NCBI GenBank assembly: GCA_004210455.1
Contig: SEFA01000031.1
Coordinates: 1-63,255 of the forward strand
DNA: 63,255 nucleotides
Reading direction: 5' to 3'
From: Rubrivivax sp.
Lineage (GTDB): Bacteria; Pseudomonadota; Gammaproteobacteria; Burkholderiales; Burkholderiaceae_C
Shown here: one piece after another, positions 19,871 through 28,203 of the stretch
Layout: each line of letters opens with the position of its first letter
Position numbering within the stretch: position 1 is the stretch's first letter
The notes under the pieces: model-generated
Told to the model about the DNA's origin: nothing
Seen by the model: the letters and a program-made list of their open reading frames with translations, nothing else
Databases searched by the model: none
Program-made: the position numbers and the translations under genes

Positions 19871-22246
19871 TCAGAAAAGAGAGGTGTCGGTCGGCGCCGG
19901 CCGTCCGGAAACGCTCGCGGTGGATCCGCCAGGGGGGAGGGCGTCGGAGGAGGCGGGGCCATTATCGGATGATCGGTCGGAGGCGGCGGACGACGCCTCT
20001 TGCATGGCGCGGGTCGGCAGCGTGAAGCGGAAGCACGCACCGCGGTCGGCCTCGCCCAGCGCTTCGACCTGGCCCCCGTGCCGCTCGACGATGCGACGCA
20101 CGCTCGCCAGGCCGATGCCGGTGCCTTCGAAGGCCTCGGTCTGGTGCAGCCGCTGGAAGACCCCGAACAACTTGTTCACATACTTCATCTGGAAGCCGAC
20201 GCCGTTGTCCGAGATGCTCAGGCCGATCCCGTCCTCGGCGGTGATGCCGGCGATCTCGATGCGCGCGGGATCGCGCGGTCGCGTGTACTTGACGGCGTTG
20301 GAGACCAGGTTGCGGATGGCGACCTGCAGCAGCACGGGATCGCCCCACAGGCGAGGCAGCGGGCGCTGGACGGTCCACTCGATGCGGCGGTCCTTGTTCA
20401 GCGTGTTCTGTTCCGCGATCAGGTCGTCGATCAGATGTTCGGTGTTGAGCGAGCTGTGCTTGATCGCCGATCGCCCCATCCGCGAGAAGTCCAGCAGCGC
20501 GTCCACCAGTTGGCCGGCGTGCGCGGAGGCTTCCTTCACATGGGCGAGGTAACGGCGCGAACGCTCGGACAGCGCGCCGCCTTCCATTTCCATCACCAGG
20601 TCGACGAAGCCCGCGATGTGGCGCATCGGCGCGCGCAGGTCGTGCGACACGGTGTAGGAGAAGGCTTCCAGTTCCTTGTTGACGCGGCCCAGTTCCATCG
20701 CCACTTCGGCCATTTCCTCCGCTCGGCGCAGCACGATGCCGATCAAGGCCTGGCGCAGTTCCTGCACCGCATGGACCTCGCCCTGCGTCCACGGCATGGA
20801 CTGTCCGCGGACCTGCTGTTTCCAACTGGCAAAGCTGCGGCGCGGATGCAGGCGCGAGTCCTGGCCGGTGGCCGCCTCCTTGCGCGGATCGCCGGCCCAG
20901 ACGATGGTCTGGACGATCTCGGGCCGGAACCAGACGATGTGATGCCGATGGAGCTTGGAGATCGAGATCGCCAGCAGTCCCGCCGTCGGTCCCAGCACCT
21001 GCGCCGTGGAGCGGTCCATGGCATCGCCGAGCGATGAAGCCTCCGCCGGCAGCCGGTCGCTGTGCCAGACCTCGTCGATGCGGTTGCCCAGCCATTGGCC
21101 GAGCGTCAGCAGCGTCGCGTGGTCCGGCGTTTCCCCGACGGCCCAGCAGCTGTCGTTGAGGATCACCGCCGCGCCCGTCGCGCGCGCCAGGCGCAGCAGC
21201 GGGCCGGGTTCCTCGATCAGCCGCTGCAAGGTGGCGTCGCTGTCCGACAGGTGGGACACGATCGCCAGCGTCAGCTGCCGCAGCCGCAGCTGTTCGGTGA
21301 CCTGTTCGTTCTCTTCCTTGGCCTCGATCTGCAGCGATAGCAGCTGGCCGAGATGCTCGCAGGCCATCCGCGTCTGCCAGGACAGCTGGCGCGGCTGGTG
21401 GTCGTGGCAGGAGACCAGGCCCCACAGCTTGCCGCCCACGATGATGGACACCGACATCGACGCCAGCGTCCGCATGTTGCGCATGTACTCGAGGTGCACC
21501 GGCGACACGCTGCGCAGCGCGGCCTGCGACAGGTCCAGCGCCGTGCCGTCGCGACCGTCGACGAAGCGCACCGGCACCGGCACGTAATGCGCGTCGGCGA
21601 TCAGGCGGATATGGTTGATGCGGTAGAGCTCCCGCGCCTGCGGCGGGATGTCCGAGCCCGGGAAGCGGTGACCGGCGTACGCGTCGTAGCCCGCGTCGAT
21701 CGCCTCGGCGAGCACCTCGCCGTGACCTTCCGCGTCGAAGCGGTAGGCCAGGCAGCGACCGAAGCCGGTGAGCCGCTTCATCTCCTCGACCACCACGCGG
21801 CACAGCTCGGTCACCGCGGCGGTGCGCTGCATCCTCGGCACGAGGTGGCGCGCCAGGCTGTAGATCGGCGCGCGATTGCCGGCGTCCGCGGTGTCGGCTT
21901 CGAGTTCCAGATACGCCAGGCCGCCGATGCGGTGGCCCGACACATGCAGGCGCTGCTCGCCGAGGGCCAGCGTGCCGCAGGAGACGGGACCTTCACCGTC
22001 GACCAGTGCCGGGCGCTGACCGCTGACCGCGTCCAGTGCCCCTTCGATGCGCGCGGCCAGCGCGTCCGGCGCGGACGGCAGCAGGGTCGCCCAGTTCTCG
22101 CTGAACGCCACCAGGCCGCCGCTGCGCCAGTCCACCACGGCGAGCCAGCCGTGCGGCTGGATCGCGCCGGGCACGCGGATCGGCTCGCTCGCGCATTGTG
22201 CGATCTGCAGATCCGTCGGGATGGGCGTCAGCGCGTCGGTGTTCAT
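19871..22246 (-). CDS. bphP: Bacteriophytochrome histidine kinase
   Basis: 791-residue red/far-red photoreceptor kinase binding biliverdin. Domains: PAS (about 15-125), GAF (about 140-310), PHY (about 330-500), HisKA and HATPase. The biliverdin-linking Cys is Cys18 in AQCASEPIRVPGAIQPHG, the bacteriophytochrome position. The GAF lasso shows AYRFDAEGHGEVLAE and the PGSDIPPQARELY motif with the key Asp; PHY has the tongue-region WGDP-like WAGDPRKE and a PRRSFASWKQ segment. The kinase His lies in SYTVSHDLRAPMRHIAG, with GTGIGLASV as G-box. ATG 22246 overlaps the bphO stop by 4 bp (ATGA). The C-terminal tail of about 40 residues is Ser/Ala/Pro-rich and probably disordered. Confidence 0.96.
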   Translation of the reverse strand: MNTDALTPIPTDLQIAQCASEPIRVPGAIQPHGWLAVVDWRSGGLVAFSENWATLLPSAPDALAARIEGALDAVSGQRPALVDGEGPVSCGTLALGEQRLHVSGHRIGGLAYLELEADTADAGNRAPIYSLARHLVPRMQRTAAVTELCRVVVEEMKRLTGFGRCLAYRFDAEGHGEVLAEAIDAGYDAYAGHRFPGSDIPPQARELYRINHIRLIADAHYVPVPVRFVDGRDGTALDLSQAALRSVSPVHLEYMRNMRTLASMSVSIIVGGKLWGLVSCHDHQPRQLSWQTRMACEHLGQLLSLQIEAKEENEQVTEQLRLRQLTLAIVSHLSDSDATLQRLIEEPGPLLRLARATGAAVILNDSCWAVGETPDHATLLTLGQWLGNRIDEVWHSDRLPAEASSLGDAMDRSTAQVLGPTAGLLAISISKLHRHHIVWFRPEIVQTIVWAGDPRKEAATGQDSRLHPRRSFASWKQQVRGQSMPWTQGEVHAVQELRQALIGIVLRRAEEMAEVAMELGRVNKELEAFSYTVSHDLRAPMRHIAGFVDLVMEMEGGALSERSRRYLAHVKEASAHAGQLVDALLDFSRMGRSAIKHSSLNTEHLIDDLIAEQNTLNKDRRIEWTVQRPLPRLWGDPVLLQVAIRNLVSNAVKYTRPRDPARIEIAGITAEDGIGLSISDNGVGFQMKYVNKLFGVFQRLHQTEAFEGTGIGLASVRRIVERHGGQVEALGEADRGACFRFTLPTRAMQEASSAASDRSSDNGPASSDALPPGGSTASVSGRPAPTDTSLF

Positions 22247-22896
22247 GCGGACCTCGGCGGTGACGCGGCGACGGTCGGCGCGTCGATGGGGCCGAAGGTC
22301 GCGATCAGCGCGCGGAAGGTCGCCACGGCCGCGTCGCAAGCGGCCGAGCGTTCGCTTTCCCCGGTGCCGGCCTCGGCCTGGGCGAGCTGGCGGAATTCCC
22401 GCCACATCGCGCCGGTCCGGGCGCCGAAGCCGTGGAAGTAGGCCGTGCCGTGCTCGGGGGTGAGGCCGTGCGCGGCCAGCAGCTTCGGCGTCAGCACCTG
22501 GCCGCCGAGGGCGGAGCCCTCGATCACGTAGAGCGATCCGATCGCCGCCGCCGGCGAGTCCAGCCGCAGCCCTTGCTGCGCAGCGAGGGCAGAGGCGTGC
22601 ATCGTCTCGTGCGTCCCGTCCTCGGGCAGGGCCAGCGACGTCAGGTCGCGCGCCGCGAAGGGCGCGCGCACCCGGGCGTCGAACCAGGGATGCAGGCGCT
22701 CCGGCAAGGCCTGGCGCACGCGCGGTTCCCAGAGTTGGAGGAATTCATGGAAGCCGCGCAGGATGCGGCCGTAGCGCCTCAGCGGCATCGGCGCCTCCAA
22801 CTGGAGCAGCGCCTCGATGTCGTCGTGCAGCGGCCCGGTGCTGCGGCGCAGGCGGGGGAGCAGGTCGGTCTCGATCGTGGCGTCGGTCGTCGTCAT
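22243..22896 (-). CDS. bphO: Heme oxygenase, biliverdin-producing
   Basis: 217-residue bacterial heme oxygenase opening heme to biliverdin, the chromophore for the adjacent phytochrome. The helical fold starts with LPRLRRSTGPLHDDIEALL, where His24 is the expected proximal heme ligand, and has the distal-helix glycine motif LYVIEGSALGGQVL. The length fits the BphO group. ATG 22896 was preferred over an in-frame start 20 codons upstream because the upstream part is hydrophobic but not conserved. First gene of the operon bphO-bphP-regulator-kinase. Divergent, 268 bp away, is a single-domain response regulator. Confidence 0.93.
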   Translation of the reverse strand: MTTTDATIETDLLPRLRRSTGPLHDDIEALLQLEAPMPLRRYGRILRGFHEFLQLWEPRVRQALPERLHPWFDARVRAPFAARDLTSLALPEDGTHETMHASALAAQQGLRLDSPAAAIGSLYVIEGSALGGQVLTPKLLAAHGLTPEHGTAYFHGFGARTGAMWREFRQLAQAEAGTGESERSAACDAAVATFRALIATFGPIDAPTVAASPPRSA

Positions 22897-23164
22897 GAGG
22901 CTCAGGGGGCAAGGCGGATGCGCGGCGCGGATTATGGTCAGAAAGGCGCAGGGCAAACATCCGTCCCGCCCCTACGGACGCGGGGGCCGACGCCTGTTCC
23001 GCAAACCGGCAAGAATGTCGTGCCCTCCTTCAGAGGGAAGGGGTAGGGGGAGGCACGCCGTTTGCCGACTCTCTCCGATTCGCCTAATCGCACGTCCGTC
23101 GCGGACCGCGCTTGCCGCGCGCGTCGGACTTTTCCTCAGTGGACCTCTTGCCGCAGGGTTTGCC

Positions 23165-23539
23165 ATGTCTCCCCACGCCGTCATCGTCGACGACAACCTC
23201 GAGTCCAGCGAAACGCTGGGCATCCTCCTGGAGTTGGAGGGCTACACCGCCGCGACTGCGGCGACCTTGCGCGAAGCGCGTCAGCGCATCGCCGAGCAGC
23301 GGCCGGATGTGCTGATCCTGGACCGTGCGCTGCCGGACGGGCAGGGCATGGATTTCCTGGTCGAGGCCTTGCTGCAGGGGCCGATGACGGTCGTGATGCT
23401 GACGGGCACTTCCGACCCGGGCGACGCAGCCGAAGCGATCCGTCGTGGCGCGAGCGCCTACCTGGTCAAGCCGGCGACGATCGATCAGCTGAAGGAAGTC
23501 CTCGACCGCGCGTCGCAGGGATCGCGTCAGGCGGCCTGA
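23165..23539 (+). CDS. Single-domain response regulator
   Basis: 124-residue receiver domain alone. All phosphotransfer residues are present: acidic pair in VIVDDNLESSE, acceptor Asp in VLILDRALPDGQG, switch Thr in VVMLTGTSDPGD and Lys in YLVKPATIDQL. No output domain or membrane segment. It points away from the phytochrome operon across a 268-bp divergent region, so it may be part of the same light-signalling module, but this is a contextual guess; it could equally serve another kinase. Start ATG 23165 is set by the domain; the open frame upstream is not receiver-like. Confidence 0.85.
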   Translation: MSPHAVIVDDNLESSETLGILLELEGYTAATAATLREARQRIAEQRPDVLILDRALPDGQGMDFLVEALLQGPMTVVMLTGTSDPGDAAEAIRRGASAYLVKPATIDQLKEVLDRASQGSRQAA

Positions 23540-23715
23540 AGGCCGCATCCAACTCTCCCAGACACCTCGGTGCGCGGCCGTCGAAGGACGTTTCTGCGTC
23601 GGTGTATGGGGGAAGGGTTTTCGCGGCGGAGCCGGGAAAATCTTTCTCCCATACGGACCCAGAGATGTCGAAGGGAGGGCCCCCGTACTTCCACCTCAGC
23701 TGGCCCTCACCCCGG

Positions 23716-23739
23716 CCCTCTCCCGCAAGCGGGAGAGGG
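23716..23739. repeat. REP-like hairpin
   Basis: 11-bp perfect stem (23716-23726 with 23729-23739) with a 2-nt loop, inside a C-rich then G-rich sequence (CCCTCACCCCGGCCCTCTCC region) of the kind dispersed widely in betaproteobacterial genomes. It lies between the converging response-regulator gene and the dctD-like gene, where it may also stop transcription. Confidence 0.6.
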
Positions 23740-23757
23740 AGTCGGAAAACCGAGCGC

Positions 23758-25098
23758 TCAGCGGAAATCGTCGAGCTGGATCCCGTGGCGGTGCAGCTTG
23801 TCGTAGAGCGTCTTGCGCGGGGTCCCGAGCAGCTCCATCGCCGCCGGCACCTTGCCGCCAGAGCGGCGCAGCGCCTGCTCGATGAGCGCCTTCTCCACCA
23901 TTTCCATCTGGCGCGCCAGCGCCAGGTTGGGGACGGCCTGGATCGCGGCCGACGAGTCGAGGTCGTCCAGCGCCAGCACGAAGCGGTCGGCGGCGTTGCG
24001 GATCTCGCGCACGTTGCCCGGCCAGTCGTGGGCCATCAGTTCGCGCAGCTTGTCTGGCGTCAGTTCCGGCGCCTCGCGCTCGTAGCGCTTGCAGGCCTGT
24101 GCGACGAAGTGTTCGAACAGCAGCGGGATGTCTTCGCGCCGTTCGCGCAACGGTGGCAACACCAGCGTGGCGATGTTGAGCCGGTAGTACAGGTCGCTGC
24201 GGAACTGTCCGCGCTCGCCCATCTCCTTCAGGTCGGCCTTGCTGGCCGCGATGAAACGGACGTTGATGACCTGTTCCTCGTTGGAGCCGAGGCGCTCCAC
24301 GCGACGTTCCTGCAGCACGCGCAGCAGCTTGATCTGCAGCGCCACCGGCATGGTCTCGATCTCGTCGAGCAGCAGCGTCCCGCCGTTGGCGTGTTCGATC
24401 TTCCCGATGCGGCGCTTGCCCGCCGACGTGAACGCGCCGGACTCATGGCCGAAGAGTTCGCTCTCGAACAGCGCTTCCGGCAGCCCGCCGCAGTTGATCG
24501 CGACGAAGTTCCGGTCGCGGCGCGGGCTCTGGTCGTGCAGGCAGCGCGCCACCAGCTCCTTGCCGGTGCCCGTCTCGCCCAGGATCATCACATCCGCCGA
24601 GGTCGAGGCCAGGTTGAGCACCTGACGCCGAAGCTGCTGCATCGCCGCCGACTTGCCCAGCAGCGCCGCCTCGATGCCGCTGGCCGCGGACAGCTGCGCG
24701 CGCAGCTCGTCGGCCGAGTGGCGGATCAGGCGCAGGTCCAGCGCGCGGCGCGCCGTGTCCAGCAGCCGCTCCGGGGCGAAGGGCTTCTCGATGAAATCGT
24801 AGGCGCCGTTGCGCATCGCCTGCACGGCCATGTTCACGTCGCCGTGCGCGGTGATCAGGATCACCGGGATCTGCGGATCGGTCGCCTGCACATGCGCCAG
24901 CAGCGCGCGGCCGTCCATGCCGGGCAGCCGGACGTCCGTGATGACGATGACCTGCGCGCCGGGCTGCACGTGCGGCAGCGCCTCCTCGGCCGAACGGCAC
25001 GGCACCACCGCCAGGCCTTCGAGTTCCAAGGTCTGGGTCAGACTGACCCGCACCGGCAGGTCGTCCTCGACGAACACCACCTTGTAGCCCTCAAACAT
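23758..25098 (-). CDS. dctD: Sigma-54 response regulator, DctD type
   Basis: 446-residue NtrC-family activator. Receiver (about 1-120; VVFVEDDLPVRVS, ITDVRLPGMDG acceptor Asp, KPFAPERLL), AAA+ sigma-54 interaction domain (Walker A GETGTGKEL, Walker B GGTLLLDEIE, arginine-finger region FRSDLYYRLN) and a C-terminal Fis-type HTH (LGTPRKTLYDKLHRHG). The receiver-kinase pairing with the overlapping dctB-like gene (8 bp) and the domain style match C4-dicarboxylate regulator DctD. The sigma-54-contacting loop reads GAFTSA rather than the usual GAFTGA. No dctA or DctQM genes are nearby; a sigma-54 promoter instead precedes the divergent livH operon. Confidence 0.9.
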   Translation of the reverse strand: MFEGYKVVFVEDDLPVRVSLTQTLELEGLAVVPCRSAEEALPHVQPGAQVIVITDVRLPGMDGRALLAHVQATDPQIPVILITAHGDVNMAVQAMRNGAYDFIEKPFAPERLLDTARRALDLRLIRHSADELRAQLSAASGIEAALLGKSAAMQQLRRQVLNLASTSADVMILGETGTGKELVARCLHDQSPRRDRNFVAINCGGLPEALFESELFGHESGAFTSAGKRRIGKIEHANGGTLLLDEIETMPVALQIKLLRVLQERRVERLGSNEEQVINVRFIAASKADLKEMGERGQFRSDLYYRLNIATLVLPPLRERREDIPLLFEHFVAQACKRYEREAPELTPDKLRELMAHDWPGNVREIRNAADRFVLALDDLDSSAAIQAVPNLALARQMEMVEKALIEQALRRSGGKVPAAMELLGTPRKTLYDKLHRHGIQLDDFR

Positions 25099-26986
25099 AC
25101 TGCCCCTCCTCGGCCTGCCAGGTGTCGACCTCGAGGTCGAACTCGAAACACATGCCATGGTCCAGACGTTGCGCCCGCAGCGCGCCGCCGAACTCGTGGA
25201 CGATTTTTGATGAGATCACCAGCCCCAGCCCCAGCCCTTCACCGGCCGGCTTGGTGGTGAAAAACGGCTCGAACAGCCGCGGCAGCAGCGATTCGCTGAG
25301 CCCCGGTCCGGTGTCCAGCACCTGGACCCGCACGCGCCGGCCGTCCTCCGCCGGCACGGCCGCGACGCGCAACCGGCGTTCGTGGCCTTCCGACGCATGG
25401 TGCGCGGGCTCCGACGCGATCGCATCGATGCCGTTGGCCAGCAGGTTCACCAGCACCTGCTCCAGCCGGTTCGATTCGGCGCTCACCCGCAGTCCCGGCG
25501 GCACGTCGACCTCCACGGGCAGGTCCAGCTGACGCGTGCGGTGCTCCAGCAGCAGTCGCGCGTTGTTCACGCTCGCCAGCAGCGATACCGCCGTGCGCGA
25601 GGGCTCCGCCTTGCGGGCGAAGCTCTTGAGCTGGCGCGTGATCTGACCCATCCGCTCGACCATGTCGTCCATCGTCTGCAGGTTGTCCGCGACCGCTTGC
25701 GTGCGGCCGGCCTCCAGCAGCCTCTGCGAATTCCGTGCCAGCGCGCGCAGCGCCGTCAGCGGCTGGTTGACTTCATGCGACAAGCCCGCCGACATCTGCC
25801 CCAGCACCGCCAGTTTGCTGGTCTGCAGCAGCTCGCCCTCGGCCTGGCGGCGCTGCGCGATCTGGTCCAGCAGTTCTTCGTTGGTCTGGCGGAGTTCCGC
25901 CGTGCGTTCGTCGACGATGAGCTCCAGCTGTGCATGTGCGTTCTGCAATTCGGTCTTCGCGTGGAAGAGCTGCCGCAGCGCGCGCCGACGCGACGCGAGG
26001 TAGAGCAGCAGCATCCCGATCGCCGCGCCGAAGGCCGCGCCGCTCCACGCGGCCAGCCGTGCCTGTCGCCGCACTTCCGACAGGTCGGACAGGGCGAGCA
26101 GGCGCACGCCCAGCGGCAGCAGTTGCCGCTCCTGCGCCAGCAGCGTCGCGCTGGCCGGCGCGGGCGCCCGCACCAGCAGGCTGTTGTAGGCCTCCAGCGC
26201 GCCCGGCAGGCCCAGGTCCGGCCCGATCCGCGGGTAACGCGCGCTGGCCTGCAGCCGGTCGCGCTCGGAGGCGTCGGCGCGGTTCAGCACCGCGTAGCGC
26301 CAGTCCTCGACCGAGCTCATGATCACCACGCCCTGGTCGTCCGAGACCAGGATGCGCTCCCCCTGCGAGCGCAGGCCCAGGTCCACCCAGGTCGACTCCA
26401 GCGGCGCCAGGTTGAGCTTCACGACGATCACGCCCTGCAGCTGCTGGTTGCGCCGCAGCGGGTGCAGCAGGAAGAAGTTGGTCGAGCCGCTCAGCCCCGC
26501 CTGGCCGGCGTCGGAGGCGAAGAAGTGGTGGCGGTCCTGCTCGATCGCCTGCTGCAGGCGCAGCGGCGGCGTCAGCGGCTCGCTGGCGGCGAGCACGCGG
26601 CCTTCCGGATCGGCGACGAAGATCTGCGTCGTCCCCGCCCGCACGTTGACTCGCGCCAGCAGCAGGCTGGCGGCCTTGCGCTGGGCCTCGTCGTCGGGAT
26701 GCTCGATCAGCCGCGTCACCTCGCCGTCGATGGCCAGCAGGCTGGGCAGGTAGGCGTGGCGGCCGAGTTCGGTCTGCAGGTTGGAGGCGTAGAGCTCCAG
26801 CCGCTCGGTCGCCAGCGCGCTCAACTGGTCCAGGCTCGCGCGTTCGCTGAGGCGGTGGCCCAGCAGCAGGCCCAGCAGCATCAGCACGCCGGTGAGGTAC
26901 AGGTAGAAGGTCGGCCGGCCGAGGAAATGCGCCAGCCGCTGGCGGACCGATGTCGGGGCGAAGGAGGAGGGAGCGACCGAGGGCAT
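25091..26986 (-). CDS. dctB: Sensor histidine kinase, DctB type
   Basis: 631-residue inner-membrane kinase. A first membrane helix (about 25-43, FYLYLTGVLMLLGLLLG), a periplasmic double-PDC sensor region (about 50-320, with ADPEGRVLAASE and SDDQGVVIMSS as PDC-type signatures), a second helix near AAFGAAIGMLLLYLA, then a coiled coil of about 45 residues, HisKA (GQMSAGLSHEVNQPLTALR with the acceptor His) and HATPase (NLLANGIDAI, GEGLGLGLVIS). The C4-dicarboxylate DctB family has this architecture. Start ATG 26986 begins MPSVAPSSFA; an 82-codon open frame upstream contains the intergenic promoter region and is not coding. The stop overlaps dctD by 8 bp. Confidence 0.9.
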   Translation of the reverse strand: MPSVAPSSFAPTSVRQRLAHFLGRPTFYLYLTGVLMLLGLLLGHRLSERASLDQLSALATERLELYASNLQTELGRHAYLPSLLAIDGEVTRLIEHPDDEAQRKAASLLLARVNVRAGTTQIFVADPEGRVLAASEPLTPPLRLQQAIEQDRHHFFASDAGQAGLSGSTNFFLLHPLRRNQQLQGVIVVKLNLAPLESTWVDLGLRSQGERILVSDDQGVVIMSSVEDWRYAVLNRADASERDRLQASARYPRIGPDLGLPGALEAYNSLLVRAPAPASATLLAQERQLLPLGVRLLALSDLSEVRRQARLAAWSGAAFGAAIGMLLLYLASRRRALRQLFHAKTELQNAHAQLELIVDERTAELRQTNEELLDQIAQRRQAEGELLQTSKLAVLGQMSAGLSHEVNQPLTALRALARNSQRLLEAGRTQAVADNLQTMDDMVERMGQITRQLKSFARKAEPSRTAVSLLASVNNARLLLEHRTRQLDLPVEVDVPPGLRVSAESNRLEQVLVNLLANGIDAIASEPAHHASEGHERRLRVAAVPAEDGRRVRVQVLDTGPGLSESLLPRLFEPFFTTKPAGEGLGLGLVISSKIVHEFGGALRAQRLDHGMCFEFDLEVDTWQAEEGQYV

Positions 26987-27095
26987 GGACGTCGAAAAGT
27001 CGACGCCCAGTGTGCCCAACTTGGCGCACGCCTTGCACCCGGCGCGACGGCTTTTTTGTGACTGGCGAGGAATCGCCCGGCTGGCTAGGCGGTTT

Positions 27096-27111
27096 GTGCG
27101 GATTTCCGCAC
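27096..27111. promoter_or_regulatory. Candidate enhancer (DctD-type) palindrome
   Basis: Perfect dyad GTGCGGATTTCCGCAC with 7-bp arms and 2-bp centre, between dctB and livH. It is centred about 120 bp upstream of the start expected from the sigma-54 promoter, the normal place for an NtrC-family activator site, and from memory resembles DctD sites with GTGCGG/CCGCAC arms. Confidence 0.6.
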
Positions 27112-27199
27112 CTTGTTGCGTCGCCGAGACTGGGAACACAACGTCGACTGGCGCGCACCGATGTCGCCTTGTCGGTGAATACCCTTGAAACGCGGCGCT

Positions 27200-27215
27200 T
27201 GGCACGGGGGTTGCA
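27200..27215 (+). promoter_or_regulatory. Sigma-54 promoter of the liv operon
   Basis: TGGCACGGGGGTTGCA is a full match to the -24/-12 consensus TGGCACG-N4-TTGCW, with the GG and GC doublets correctly spaced. Expected start is about 27226, giving a leader of about 44 nt before the livH ATG. Confidence 0.88.
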
Positions 27216-27269
27216 CCCCGAAGCGCCGTCACGCGGTGCGAGCCGCGTCCAACTACATGCTGGGGCCTT

Positions 27270-28193
27270 ATGGAGATACTTTTTCAGCAGATCATCAACG
27301 GCCTGGTGCTGGGGAGCATGTATGCCCTCGTCGCACTGGGCTACACGATGGTCTACGGCATCATCAACCTCATCAACTTCGCGCACGGGGACGTGCTGAT
27401 GGTGGGGGCGCTCGTCAGCTGGACCGTGGTCACGGCGCTGGCGTCGCTGGGCCTGCCCGGCTGGGTGCTGATGCTGGCCGCGCTGGTCTGCGCCATCGTG
27501 GTCTGCACGCTGCTGAACTACGCGATCGAGAAGATCGCCTACCGGCCGCTGCGCAGCGCGCCCAGACTGGCGCCGCTGATCACCGCGATGGGCATGTCGC
27601 TGCTGCTGCAGACGCTGGCCATGATCATCTGGAAGCCGAATCCCAAGCCCTTCCCGCAGCTGCTGCCGGCTGACCCGATCCACATCGGCGGCGCCGTGAT
27701 CACGGTGACGCAGATCGTGATTCTGGTGAGCACGGTGGTGATCCTGGGCGGCCTGCTGTTCCTGGTGAACCACACCAAGATGGGCCGCGCGATGCGCGCC
27801 ACGGCCGAGAACCCGCGTGTGGCCTCGCTGATGGGCGTGAAGCCCGATGCGGTGATCTCGCTGACCTTCATCATCGGCGCCGCGCTGGCCGCGGTGGCCG
27901 GCCTGATGTGGGCCGCCAACTACGGCACCGCCCAGCACACCATGGGCGTGCTGCCGGGCCTGAAGGCCTTCACCGCCGCGGTGGTGGGCGGCATCGGCAA
28001 CCTGGCCGGCGCGATGGTCGGCGGGGTGCTGCTGGGCCTGATCGAGGCCATCGGCGCCGGCTACCTCGGCGACTGGACCGGCGGCGTGCTGGGCAGCCAT
28101 TACTCCGACATCTTCGCCTTCATCGCGCTGATCCTGGTGCTGACCCTGCGGCCGTCGGGCCTGCTGGGCGAACGCGTCGCCGACCGCGCCTGA
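27270..28193 (+). CDS. livH: Branched-chain amino acid ABC permease LivH
   Basis: 307-residue inner-membrane permease of the hydrophobic/branched-chain amino acid ABC family. It begins MEILFQQIINGLVLGSMYAL and contains the family stretch VYGIINLINFAHGDVLMVG, a cytoplasmic coupling region (KMGRAMRATAENPRVASLMG) and about eight hydrophobic segments. It is the first gene of livHMGF under the sigma-54 promoter 55 bp upstream. No periplasmic binding protein gene (livK) is present in the operon. The substrate could be branched-chain or other amino acids, or a related amide; the sequence does not decide. Confidence 0.95.
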   Translation: MEILFQQIINGLVLGSMYALVALGYTMVYGIINLINFAHGDVLMVGALVSWTVVTALASLGLPGWVLMLAALVCAIVVCTLLNYAIEKIAYRPLRSAPRLAPLITAMGMSLLLQTLAMIIWKPNPKPFPQLLPADPIHIGGAVITVTQIVILVSTVVILGGLLFLVNHTKMGRAMRATAENPRVASLMGVKPDAVISLTFIIGAALAAVAGLMWAANYGTAQHTMGVLPGLKAFTAAVVGGIGNLAGAMVGGVLLGLIEAIGAGYLGDWTGGVLGSHYSDIFAFIALILVLTLRPSGLLGERVADRA

Positions 28194-28203
28194 GGAGCCG
28201 TCC

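Noticed and set aside
26987-27232. N-terminal extension of the DctB-like kinase
   Set aside because: The extra 82 codons run through the sigma-54 promoter and the dyad and look non-coding; the ATG at 26986 with the membrane helix shortly after is preferred.
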